Shown: positions 12,186 through 23,809 of the stretch, in pieces
Position numbering within the stretch: the stretch's first letter is position 1
How the letters are laid out: each line of letters opens with the position of its first letter
Assembly (NCBI GenBank): GCA_033439265.1
Contig: JAVTVX010000030.1
Coordinates: 250,501-314,500 of the forward strand
DNA: 64,000 nt
Source: Dillenia suffruticosa
Lineage: Eukaryota > Streptophyta > Magnoliopsida > Dilleniales > Dilleniaceae
Reading direction: 5' to 3'
Position numbers and translations under genes: made by a program
Notes under the pieces: model-generated
The model's database searches: none
The model's input: the letters and a program-made list of their open reading frames with translations, nothing else
Told to the model about the DNA's origin: nothing

Positions 12186-13164
12186 TCATGATCGGTTGCT
12201 TCTGCTTTGCTTCCAGTCTTCTCTTCTTAATTTAGTGTGAGTTGATTTCCTGGGGTTCCCTTTCCTTGATTGAATTGTTTGTTTGCATTTCTTGAATTTT
12301 TGGACCTTTTTTGTTACTAAATATGCTTATTCATTTGGGGGTATGTATAATGTAAACCACATGATTGGTGAATCTGTATTTGTAACAAGAGATTATGTAA
12401 ACATAGGATTTATGTTTGTGCATTTCGTGTGTGTACAGGGGTAGGACTCACACAATTGGTCAAGGTTGGTGATGTGATGTAAATTAATGCTCAAGTGTGT
12501 CAAAACTGGTTGATCCTTCGATGCACTGATTTCCTTTTTAAATAAATTACTTATTTCTAATCTACCAGAGGGACTTAAAATCGATTGATCGAGGTCAATA
12601 CAATAGCTCTGTCTTTAATCTCAATCAATGAAGTGGGTTTCTTGATTTCAGCCAAAGACCATTGCTGATTATGTGTATATAAATATATATAAGAAAAAAA
12701 AAATATCGCCCTAGAAAGAATTTTATCAATTTGTTTTGCTCGATAAAATAGATTTTAGAAAATTAATACCCCCAGTAGGCACCTTGAGTTTAATTAATGT
12801 GCCAAGTCATGAGAGTTGGGGCTTGTGGAGACAGATTGTCAAATGTTAATCATTTCTCCTACGTGTCTTTCCAATCCCCGATATTATGAGAGCCTAACAT
12901 TTTTAGACAAATTCAATAGAAATCCTAATTTTAAAAATATTTGATTTTACCAACACTCTTAAGAAAACTATTCCTAATTTGGTAATTAATATGATGAAAG
13001 AATTGGTTTAAAAATATTTCTGTGTTTGATAAATCAGATTTGGAAAGATGCACCGCACCTTTTTTTTTTCTTTTCCTCAACCTCATATTAATACAATCAT
13101 TGGCAGTCTGCTCAAAAACCCTCTCATCATTTTTGTCTAAGCTTGGATTAATTGCTTCAAAATA
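12186..13164. other. 3' flank of the ROP-like gene
   Basis: AT-rich sequence, probably the former 3' UTR of the ROP-like locus followed by an intergenic spacer. No gene, RNA or element was recognised. Confidence 0.5.
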
Positions 13165-13937
13165 ATGAAAAAGAATCGCTTGGGCTGCCCATGCAGGAAC
13201 CCCACCGGAAGCACCACACTCCTCGTTCTAGCTGTTGGCTGCCTCCTTCTCTTTCTTTTCAAGGCGCCACTTTTGTCTTCAAACCAACTCCATCCATCCA
13301 CAGAGGTAACACTTTTGCACAAACTTTTCTCACATCTCAATCTCAATCCTAGTCTGTATGTTTTAATTTGTTTTTCTTTCATTTCAGATAACTTCGGAAG
13401 AAGATGAACTTGGAGTCGCACTAAGAGGTGCATCCATGGCGAACAACAAGACATTAATCATAACTATTGTAAACAGAGCATATCTAGCTCTGGTGCATTC
13501 ACAAATTAGCAAGGTCTGACAATCTTTGTGCAAATATATATAACAAAGTTCTTTTTTATTTATTTCTTTTCTTATGAGGGTAAAAATTTAGTTTTTTTTT
13601 TTTTTTTTTGATATATTAGCAACAAGACCATCAATCTATTCGACATGTGGTACGCCATGAAAGAGAGACGAGTGCGGGGAGAAACGAACGGGAAGTTCTA
13701 TCGGGTCTGATGCGCAAAGGGTTGTTCAGGGTGTTAGAGTTAAACGTTTGGTTTTTGGACACATTTCATTTCTGTGGCTTCTGTGAGTATAGCAATGATT
13801 TTGATGAAGTCACAATAGTACATGCTAATTGTTGTCGACATGTGGGTGCCAAGATTGAAGCGCGAATGGAAGAGGTACAGGAGGAGCTTGATTACCCATC
13901 CCAACTTCACGCATTTCACCGAATAATGCGAGAGTGA
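13165..13937 (+). pseudogene. Nucleotide-diphospho-sugar transferase remnant
   Basis: The intact family consists of Golgi type II membrane glycosyltransferases with a DxD catalytic core (plant DUF271-type, At1g28710-like). Visible parts are a start at 13165 with a membrane anchor at residues 18-38 (TTLLVLAVGCLLLFLFKAPLL spans it), a GT donor at 13306 and a second exon at 13388-13513. That exon gives ITSEEDELGVALRGASM and NKTLIITIVNRAYL, the family's first conserved block. After a poly-T gap (13514-13618) the C-terminal blocks follow: NKTINLFDMWYAMKE, then in another frame VLSGLMRKG, LELNVWFLDT, FCGFCEYSNDF and VTIVHANCCR. The whole centre with the DxD and substrate-binding residues is missing and one frameshift lies near 13660. 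The fragment is too short to be an active enzyme. It lies head-to-tail between the ROP-like gene and TFCA. Confidence 0.7.
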
Positions 13938-14820
13938 ACAATACATGGTCTCACCACGGTTGGTGCAAAAATTCCTGGGCCAAACACGGACACAAAAATT
14001 ATAATAGACGGAGGAACTAAAACATGCAGGGGAGAGAAGCAAAAATGCAGATATTATAATGTTATAGTAAACAAATATGATATTGTGCAGGATTTAATTT
14101 TGTTGATTATGTAATCCCCATTTTAAGTTGTTGATTTATTATTTTGCTCATGGGGTCTGGCCCTTCTTCAGCAAGAAAAAAGAATGCCTGGCTAAAAGGC
14201 AACGGGGAACTTGAATGTCGGTTTTTACATCACTCATAAAGTTTTTAATAACTTGAAATCATAGTTTTTTAAATGTAATAAAGAGTCGATTTGCGTTTGG
14301 ATCCGATATAAGAAATTTGAGATTATGTATGACTTTTAATATAGAATTTATTGATATAACAAATTTACTCTAATTTCATGTTGTTTTTATTATATTAATC
14401 ATTTATTAGAATTAATTATTTAAAAGAAGAAAAGAAAATCTTTTACAAAAGTATTTATAATTGTAAATTTTTGAATTATAAATAATTTAATTTCAATTGT
14501 TTTTTTTTAAACTAATTATACGAAATAAATGCAAAAAAAAAAAGTAAAAACTAAACGGTAATAAATATTATCTTTAATGAATAAAATTTTTAAAACTACT
14601 GCAAAAAGTTTATGCTTATTTGATCTTTTGCGAACATATTGGGACGGATCCACGCATCCGACCCAATTCCCGTCCCGTGTTTTTTGGCGGGCGCAGATCG
14701 AACTGCAAAGCAAAGCAAGCGAGAGTTGCGGTGGCAGATTGAAATTGGTTTTGGGATCTTAGGAATTTTCCATTCAAGCAGAAGCTTTGAAGCTTATTCC
14801 AGTCCAGTAAACGTCAGATC

Positions 14821-14857
<37 letters not shown>

Positions 14858-15110
14858 GTTTTCTAATCTTAGCTCTAGGGTTTATCATTCTTCCTTCTAT
14901 GGGAGCCTCACCTCATTGTTTTGATCAGAAGCTCCATTCCTTTTGGGTTATTTGATTCCTACCTTAACAAAACGCGAGTTTGAATCTGATCGACACTCTT
15001 CCTTCTATCTGATTTGAATTTCCTTAAAGGGTGTCTCATTTCTCTCCTGACTCCCAACTGATTTCACAGGTTTGTTTTCCTTGTGTTTGATAATAGGTAT
15101 TTGATTTACA
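13938..15110 (+). promoter_or_regulatory. Spacer and 5' leader of TFCA
   Basis: The first 700 bases are AT-rich and empty. From about 14640 base composition rises and a CT microsatellite (14824-14857) lies about 255 bases before the TFCA start, a position typical of plant leaders. A possible leader intron may begin near 15070 (CAGGTTTGTTTTCC), but this is unsupported. Confidence 0.4.
14824..14857. repeat. CT microsatellite in the TFCA leader region
   Basis: Perfect (CT)17 tract upstream of the TFCA start codon. Confidence 0.9.
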
Positions 15111-18100
15111 ATGGCGACCATGAGAAATCTGAAAATAAAGACCGGCACTTGCAAGCGCATAATAAAGGAGCTGCATTCTTATGAGAAAGAAGTGGAGAGA
15201 GAAGCTGCGAAGACTGCTGACATGAAGGAGAAAGGCGCTGATCCTTATGATCTCAAGCAGCAGGTAGTATTTTACATTCCAATTCCCATTCCCCTCAACT
15301 AAATTTGGATTGGCTGATTCCATTTTTTATAGCTTAAGTTATATATTCATTTCATAATGTAAGCTTTCTATTGTATTCATCGTAGTGATTACTATAGGTT
15401 GAACAATTGAGGATGAGGGAAGTGAGTTGAAGCTAGCTGAATCCTAACCCTTTGTTTTTTTCAGAAAAGCTAGTTTTTAGGCTGTGCTTTGAATCAAATG
15501 AATTCAATAAAAATTGTGGATTTCAGTTCTAGTTCCAAGTTTTGTGACTTGGAACCAAAAAAAAAATGTAGAGTTCATTTTCGACTCCACAAAAGGTATG
15601 GATTTCTAGATTAGCCCAAAAAAATAGAAGAGGAATTTGTGAATGCTCTGCTAGAGTTTGTGGGTCCACCTAAATTTGTTTTCCCATTATCATTTATCCT
15701 AATTTGATTAATCCTAAAAGGAGTAAAAACAGAACCTATTTTTTTTAATGTTAGCAAATACATTGGTGCAAGTTGCTTTGGCCCTGAGTAACCAGTTTAT
15801 GTTGATGACTAGGGCTACACCCATGCTACTAGCTCTTTCTATAAGCAGATACTCCAACTGCGTTCTATATTGCATCTAAAGTGCAGATAAAAGATGAGCA
15901 TTTTCTCCCAATTTTCTTTCCGGTTTCCCTTGTTGTTTGTCCTAAAGTAGCTACCTCAGGTATTCTCGACTAGATTAATGTCATTTTCATATATACATAT
16001 TGCAATGTATAACTCAATTTTACAAGTAAATGAAGAACAAAAGATAATTTAGTAAATAACAATATTTAGAATTGAATTTCACAGTTTTTGGTTTCAATTA
16101 CAAAATGTCATTTACAAAGGAACTTCACAATTCACTTCATGAAACTAAATTTATTTTTCCTTTGGTTTTCTATTTTTACCACCCCAACTTTGAGAAAAGA
16201 AAAATAATACACAAACATATATGCATTGAACAAAAAGGACATATGACTGAATTCATGAAATGTGCTTAACTCCTTATAAGTATTTGCTTGAAAAAAGATA
16301 AAAAAATAAGAAAGACTTCTTTGAGTTGTATAATTTGTTCCTTATTAGTATGCCTTCGTGGCCAAAGAGTTAGGCCAGCAATTCAGGAATTACAGTGATA
16401 ATGTCATTGCCAATTTGAATGGTCATTTCTAGTATGAATCCTCAATTCTGAAAATCATTTTTTTTTGCCTGTTGGCACAAAATTCCTTATGTAGGCCCAG
16501 AGAGCTGCAAGACCTGCTATTCTGTAGTAGTTTCTATTCTGTAGGACATCTAAAATTTGTACAATCTAAATATTCTCCTTTAACATTATTATTAGGTGAT
16601 CAGCATGTTTTGTCACGTGTTGAGCTCTCACACTTTTGGTATATTATGTCAGGAAAATGTGCTGGCTGAATCAAGGATGATGATTCCTGACTGTCGCAAG
16701 CGTTTAGAGGCTGCACTGGCTGATCTCAAAGGAACTTTGGTATCTTATCATTCTCTTTCTTCTTTATTCTAAGGACATGTTTTGTAGGAGACTGCCAATT
16801 TACTCCCATAAAATTTACTTTCCCCTTTTTGGTTGGATTAGGAGAAATTTTCTCATAACATCTGTTTTCCCTTTTTTTAATCGAGAGAGAAAGAGATAGA
16901 AGAGAAAGCAATCTAAAAAAGAGAATATATAAAATTTTGGCTTTTTTTTTTATTTCCCTTTACTTTACCCTAGCCCCAATTACTCTAACAAGTTGTAAAT
17001 GTTACCCCACCTTAAAGTGTACCTGCATTGGGGGGAGGGGGTTTTGGGATTAATATTTCATTTCCTTTCCCTTCCTAGTCCCTTTTCACTTGCTACAACA
17101 CACTGCCTCCAACACTTTTCCACCGCCCAGATGTATCTACCTCCAACACCCTCCCCATGTCCCACTGTCCACGCCGGCTTCAGCCTTCAGCCAAAGCCTC
17201 GGAAACCTCAATCAAAGCCGCCCCCCCATTCCTCTGCCTCCCTCCTCCAGCCGAAGACTCTGAAGATCTCTGCGTTACATTGTTAGAGTAATTATTATTG
17301 TTATTATTATTATTATAATTACTACTATTAATATTATCACTACTTCACTGTTATAATTATTATTGCTATTATTTTTATTATTATTACTATTACTATAGAT
17401 ATATATATTTTTATGATATATATATCTTATTTTATTTATTTATTTATTTATCTATTTATTTACTATTATTTATTATTTCTTTTAATTCGTTTTATATATC
17501 ACTATTTGAAGAACTTCGCCACGGCCGGTCCCAAGCCCGGGTAAAGGAGTAGGGTTGCGGTAGGTCGACAACTAGCGTAAAAATTTTGTCAAATGAAAAA
17601 AAACGAGAGACAAATATATAAAAACCTTTGGGGCATTTTCTTTACAGTAACGTGTTACATCAGATCCCGGATGTAACGATAAGTTAACAAGGGATTCCAG
17701 GGTACGGGTAAATAAATTAGTTTATGAAGATACGATTCGTCTGACTACTTGGAATATAGGATCTTTGACCGGCAAGTTATGAGAGATAGGAGAAACAATG
17801 AATAGACGAAAAATTCATATCTTGTATCTTCAAGAAACTAAGTGGGTGGGGGAGAAGGCTAAAGTAGTAGAATTCTATGATCATAAGTTTTGATATATAG
17901 GTAAGGATAGAATTAAGAATGGGGTATGAAAAATTATACATAAAAATTTATTAGAGAATGTAATAGAGATAAAAAGGAAGAAAGATAGAATTATATTTGA
18001 CAAGTTAGTAGATGGAGAAAATCTAGTTAATATAGTTCATGTGTATGTGCTCCAAATAGATATAGATGCAATAGTAAAAGATAATTTTGAAAGGATTTAG

Positions 18101-20604
18101 ATAAATTTATACAAGTCATACCTATTAGAGACAAGTTATTTGTAGAAAGAGATCTAAATGAACATATAGGATAAAGGAATGGAGGATTTGAAACTGTACG
18201 GGGAAACTTTGGATTTGGTTGTAGGAATGAGGCAGGTGTACCATTTTAGAGTTTGCCACAACATTCGATTTGGTACTTGTAAGCACTTTTTTTAAGAAAA
18301 AAGAAACGCACTTAGTTACATATAGAAGTGGATCTAATGCTAACCAAATAGATTTCTTTCTCACTAGGAAATGTGATAGAATGACCTATAAGGATTATAA
18401 GATTATACTGTAAGAAAGTGTAGCAATTCAGTATAAATTCTTAGTTTTAGATGTATGTGTATCTAAATGCCAAAAGAAATATCGCCCATTTTTAGAGTTA
18501 AGAATTAAATCGTGGAATCTAAAAGGAGAAAATGTGATAACTTTTAGAGACAAATTAATGCAACTAGCAAATTTGTTTGCTAACGATGATTCAGAAATAA
18601 TGTGGAAAAAAGATGTCTACTAATATTATGAGTATAGGTGGGGATGTTCTTGGTGTATTTAAGGGTCAGCCCCCAATAGGCAAGAAATTATGGTAGTGGA
18701 ATGAAAAAATACAAACTGCTATCCGAACCAAACGAAAGTGTTATAAAAACCTTAAAGGTAAAAGAAATGGCGATACATATGAAAAATACAAAAGTGCAAA
18801 AAAAGAGGTGAAAAAGACTATCCAAGAATCAAAGAGTAAGGTCTATAACGAACTATACAAGAGACTAGACACTAGAGATGGAGAAAGAAAGATCCATAGA
18901 ATTGTCAAATTAAGAGAGAAAAAGCGAAAAGACCTAAATGATATTAGGTATATTAAAAGTAGAACCAATAGTATACTTGTAAAGAGTGAGAATATAAAAA
19001 AGCGTTGGAGTGATTATTTTAATAATCTTTTTAATGTTAAGAGTATAACAGATATAGAAAATATCGAGATACCTGTAGAAGAGATTAATAGAGTCTTTAA
19101 GCGTAAAATTTGTCCCTATGAAATGAAGGAGGCTCTAAAGAGACTGAAGAATAATAAAACCATAAGACCATATGACATTCCTATAGAAGTGTGGAAATGT
19201 TTGGGTGAATCAGGTTTGATAATGTTAACGGATATTTTCAACAAAATTTGACAACTAAAAGAATACCCAAAATGTGGAGAAATAGTATAATTGTACCATT
19301 ATATAAGAATAAAGGAGACATACAAGATTGTTCAAACTATAGAGGAATTAAATTTAGAAGCCCTATTATGAAATTATGAGAGAGAGTAATAGAGTATAAA
19401 TTAAGATTGTGAATAAATGTATCTCAAAATTAATTTGGATTTATGACAGAACGATCCACCACTGAAACAATCCACTTGTTAAGACATTTGATGGAGACAT
19501 ATAGAGGACAGAAGAGAGATCTACATATGGTATTCATTGATCCAGAAAAAACATATGATAAGATTTCTAGAGACGTATTGTGATGGACACTGATGAAGAA
19601 GTGGATTTTTTTTTAAATACATTAATCTAATTAGAAATATGTATGAGAGAGCTATAAGCAATGTAAGAACTTGCGGGGGTCCGGGCAATGGTTTACCCAT
19701 TAACATTGAGCTCCATCAAGGTTTGGTTTTAAATCTCATCCTTTTTGCTATAGTGATAGACGAAAAAATAAAAAATATTCAAGATAAAATATCATAATAT
19801 ATATTTTTTTACAAATGATATAGTATTGATTGATGAAATTAGGGAGAGTATTAGTGATAAATTAGAATTATGGAGGGTCACATCGGAATCTAGAGGATTT
19901 AAATTGAGTAGATTGAAAACTGAATATATGAGATGTAGGCTTAGCGATAATGTTCAGAATGATGATGAAACGATTAGGTTAGATGGGCAATATGTTTCAA
20001 AAAGTGAACAATTTAGATATGTTGGTTCTATCATTCAAAATGATGGCAATATAGATGAAGATGTGAATCATAGGAAATGAGTTGATGAAATGGAGAAAGA
20101 CATTCAAAATTCTTTGCGATCTCATGATACCACTGCATTTGAAAAGAAAATTCTATAAAACCACGATAAGACCTGCATTATTATATGTTACTGAGTGCTG
20201 AGTTATTAAATAACAATAAGAATAAAAAATGACTATAACTGAAATGAGAATTGTTAGGTGGATGTGTGACAAGATTAGAAGAGATAGAATTAAAAATGAA
20301 GAGATTCATAGTATATTGAAAATTAGTTCAGTTATGGATAAAATACGAGAGTATCGTTTTAGGTAGTTTGGACATATACAAAGAAAGTCAAAAAATGTAT
20401 CGATTAGGAAAATCGAGAATTTAAATATAACATATATAGTAAAACGTGGAGATTGACCGCTGAAAACTTGGATACAAATTATCCGTAAATACATGATAGT
20501 TAAGAGTTTAGATGAGAAAATAATTTTAGATAAAAATGAATGATATAGAAAAATCTGTACAAATTAAATTAAACCATCATATTATATATATATTTATTTG
20601 TTTA

Positions 20605-20638
<34 letters not shown>

Positions 20639-21304
20639 TTAATTCATCCACATACTTGTTTTTCAAATGGTCGACTCTAAATGTTAGGATTAAGATTCGA
20701 GTTGTTGTTATTTTCCCCTCCTACCAGTACTACTGTTTGATACTGTGATTTCATCTATTGAAGAATTACTGACTGAACATGACGGTTTGTTTTGATTGAT
20801 TAAGGGCCTCGTCATTATGTATATCGTCATGTTCCTCTGGATCAGTGTTAATTTGGTGATAAAAATGCCATTTTCAGTACAGAGCTTTAAACACCAAATG
20901 TAACACTGAGAGCACCAAATCATCAATCATCTTTGGGGGGGGGGGGACAGCAATTAGTTATAACCACATATGAGCCTTTGTCAGTGTGACATGGTTAATT
21001 TATTTTCCAGTGGCTGTATTCTGCTAATATTAGCTGTATTAGGTTCTTATATGATTGTAACTTTTCTGGTGAAATCTGAGAAGCGGTGTGATTTTCTTTA
21101 TCTTTGAATATGATTGTGGGCCTGGCTTTTCAAATAGGCATCTGAATAAGGCATAATGATTATTGTAATTGCATTGCTAAAGAAAACATACTTCATTTGC
21201 AGGGTGACTTGGAGGAGTCGGAGCAGAAAAGTGGTCCAGAAATTGATGACGCTCGTAGAACCATAGTGGAGGTTGAGCAATTCTTTCAGACAACAGATGC
21301 CTAG
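15111..21304 (+). CDS. TFCA: Tubulin-folding cofactor A (TFCA/KIESEL-like)
   Basis: TFCA is the cytosolic chaperone that captures and stabilises free beta-tubulin in the tubulin-folding pathway; the Arabidopsis gene is KIESEL. Three exons, 15111-15263, 16653-16739 and 21203-21304, all with GT-AG borders and all introns in phase 0, join to a 113-residue protein, the usual family length. It starts MATMRNLKIKTGTCKRIIKE, continues LHSYEKEVEREAAK, then ENVLAESRMMIPDCRKRLEA, then GDLEESEQKSGPEIDDARR, and ends QFFQTTDA. It is all-helical and highly charged, as expected of the three-helix bundle. The ATG at 15111 is the first in frame and gives the conserved start. Exon boundaries are undamaged, so the gene looks functional although intron 2 (4463 bases) contains a whole RTE LINE. 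Confidence 0.92.
15264..16652 (+). other. TFCA intron 1
   Basis: GT donor at 15264 and AG acceptor ending at 16652. AT-rich with no recognisable element; open frames in it have no family resemblance. Confidence 0.8.
17085..20714 (+). mobile_element. RTE-type LINE copy 1, in TFCA intron 2
   Basis: Layout: a C-rich leader (about 17085-17280), an ATT-rich tract (17287-17480), a short GC-rich segment (17508-17570), endonuclease, reverse transcriptase, and a T/TTA/TTG-rich tail (20600-20714). Endonuclease marks are LTTWNIGSLTGK near 17740, LQETKW near 17830, and later ANQIDFFLTR. The RT part includes RLKNNKTIRPYDIPIEVWK (about 19145-19200) and HMVFIDPEKTYDKI, the box FTNDIVLIDE (19808-19837), then GFKLSRLKTEYM. 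These are the marks of plant RTE elements often annotated as craniofacial-development-protein-like. Many stops and shifts make it inactive. Same family and order as 45035-52758, at about 75-80% identity by eye. The left edge is uncertain to about 30 bases. An imperfect TTTCCC(T/C)TCCTA repeat at both ends may be the target duplication. Confidence 0.85.
20609..20640. repeat. ATT microsatellite in the RTE 3' part
   Basis: (ATT)10-type tract in the 3' UTR of RTE copy 1. Copy 2 has AT and T-rich repeats at the matching place. Confidence 0.85.
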
Positions 21305-22984
21305 AATTGTGGTACTCACCAGCAGTTCTACTGTGGGAGGGCTTTGACATTTTCTGGCGTCATGGATGCTGTAGTGTATGGGTTTATGAGCTGAATCTAT
21401 TGTAGGTGCCGCTTGATGGCTTCAAAACATTTTAACTGGGGAAGGGAGCTATCCTAAAGCCTCCTTCTAGTGCCTCTGATGTGTCACTTAAAGGCAAATA
21501 TACAATGAGAACTTACTGAACTTGATTCTGCGCTGTGGGATCTTCAGTGCGGACAACAATTTCACCTTCTAGTGCTGATTTCTTCCCTTGTTTTAGTCAC
21601 ATTTGGTTTTTTGAGACTCAAATCTACAAATACAGAATTATGGTTCCTATGCTTTTATTCCTTGATATAGTGCAAAATTACCCTTACTGTGTGGTTCTTT
21701 TTGAAAACCTTGACCGAGTATTTTAATTCCATAGCAAAGCTCTCTCCTCCTGAATTATACAGTGGGATTATATGTTGCCTTTGGAGGTCATTCTATTACA
21801 GGCTGAAAGAATCACATGCAAAAGTTTATGTGCACTGGCCGCTGCCATGCCCCTCCAGTTTGGAAAGTCGGTTACTAACAATGCAGTTCTCCAAAAGCAG
21901 GTAATGGAGGGTGCGTTTGTGTTTGTGTTTAGCTGCAATCAGTCTTTACTTGAAGAGCAAATGGAAGACACTAGTGCTGCCGGTGGATTGGATAGCTGCA
22001 ATCACTATTTTTTTATTCTTTTTTAAAGCTAGGACTGCTCTCCTAAACTAACCCTTTGAAGTTGCAAATTTTACCCTTGGCTTGCTCCTAGGGATTGCTA
22101 GGAGATACTAGGCGCGGCTACGTGTTTATGTAGTGAAGGATGGCGGGCGATGAACCTTTTTATTGGATTTGTTGTCCTTTAGATAAGCTCTTACTATTTG
22201 GTAATCAAGTATTTCGACTTGATACAGGAATCAAAACTTATACCAAGGTTTTGCAGTTCTGACTAAGAGTATCCCCTCTTTAATTATCTTTTGAAACTTA
22301 TATCGGAAGTCTTAACCAATTGGTCTTAACCAGCTCTTTCCATATTGTAACAAAGGTGAAGCCAGTAACATGAATTAGATTTTTCTAACATGGTCGATGC
22401 TGATGTTCATGTGAAATTATGGAGATCATTTAGAACAACAATTGCCGAGCCAAATGGATGTTACGATTTGATAGGAGACAACTATTACATAAATGTTTTA
22501 TGCAACTCAATCATGGGTGTATAAAATTGTATATTTTTCTTTTTGTTCATAGCCACGAAAGTGTACTCAAAATGAATTCATAAACCCCTTTATCTACGTT
22601 TAATCTTCTATTAGGGACATTTTAACTTGATATCTTTTGATACCACGATAAGAGTTTTAAAAGTTTTTTAAACTCATAACATGAGTTGAAGGTAAAGTGA
22701 TCAAACCTGAAAATAGGAAAATGACCAAAACTATGAATGGCTTTCTAAACTTTAGACTTGCTTTTAAATAGCTTCATGGAGTCTATTATCCTCCAAAATT
22801 TTAAAATTAAATCTCAAAAGTGGTCAAAGTTAGAATTTCATCCACTTAAAGGTCACAATTTCGTCCACTTAAAGGTCATGTATAACACTCATTTCGTGTC
22901 TTTCTTTTCTTTCTTCAGCGGTAATACACGAAGAGGCCAAAACTACAAAACTTGGGTGGGTCTGGACCTAAATTCCCTAAAGGA
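21305..22984 (+). other. TFCA 3' UTR and spacer
   Basis: Moderately GC sequence after the TFCA stop, to about 22030, is the likely 3' UTR. The rest is an AT-rich spacer up to the start of the L1 remnant. No other gene was recognised. Confidence 0.5.
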
Positions 22985-23217
22985 AGCATAATGGTAAGAT
23001 GGTGCTCCAAAAGAGGCTTGACTAGGCTTGGCCAACCAACACATCCACTTTTGCTTTCTAAAGTTCAAAGTAACCAACCTCCCCAAAACTGATGGGGACC
23101 ATAATCCTATCCTGCTTTAGGTTGAAATGACTACTCCTCATATGAAAGAAAAGAGGTCTTTTAAATTTGAAGCTGCTTAACTCATCCTAACTTTAAGAAG
23201 GTCTTTGAGGATGCCTA

Positions 23218-23281
23218 GTGAGTCTACCTAGCCTTCCTCATCCAAGATACACCAGTGAGTCTACCTAGCCTTCCTCATCCA
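23218..23281. repeat. Short tandem duplication inside the L1
   Basis: A 27-base unit beginning GTGAGTCTACCTAGCCTTCC occurs twice, 37 bases apart, without mismatch. It sits at the place where L1 sequence between endonuclease and RT is missing, so it may be a repair scar. Confidence 0.75.
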
Positions 23282-23632
23282 GGAGATCTTTCACACTACC
23301 AGGTATTTAAGAGGCAATTTGGCAATATTAACTAGTCCTACTTAAGCCAGATCCTCATAGACTTCAACCTTCATCCCCATCTAATTAAGTTGACTATGTC
23401 TGCTGTGACTAATCGTGAAATCTCTCCCCTTTGGAATAGTGAGATCCTCCCCCCAATTAATCCAAACTAGAGCTTTCATCAAGGGAATTCTCTATCCCCC
23501 TACCATTTCATAATGGTGATGGAAAAACTTACATACATGATTAAAGAGAATGTGAAAATGGGTCCCTAAACCCCTATTAAGCCTTCCAGGGATGGCCATC
23601 CCATTTATCACATTTTTTTTTGTAGATGATAT

Positions 23633-23809
23633 ATATTTTTTTTGGTATCTTGACTTGGCCACCACTCGGTGTCCGGAACTTCACCTCGACTAATCTGGAT
23701 CGACCGGGGTAGGTCTCCCAACTTTATTTTTTCCATACCTAGGGAGAATCGAACTCCAAACTTGGTTAAGGGACGAAGGTGCCCGCCCACCTACGCCAAC
23801 AAGTGTTGG
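23633..23809 (-). mobile_element. tRNA-derived SINE inserted in the L1
   Basis: A 177-base insertion lies between two identical 15-base copies of TTTTGTAGATGATAT (23618-23632 and 23810-23824), which interrupt the L1 sequence coding for the FVDD box. Read on the minus strand it starts CCAACACTTGTTGGCGTAGG and contains an A-box-like TTGGCGTAGGTGG, then a B-box-like GAGTTCGATTCTCCC about 40 bases later. It ends in an A8-type tail next to the left target copy. Pol III boxes, A tail and a perfect target duplication define a SINE. The lack of mismatch in the duplication suggests it is younger than the L1. SINE family unknown to me. Confidence 0.88.
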
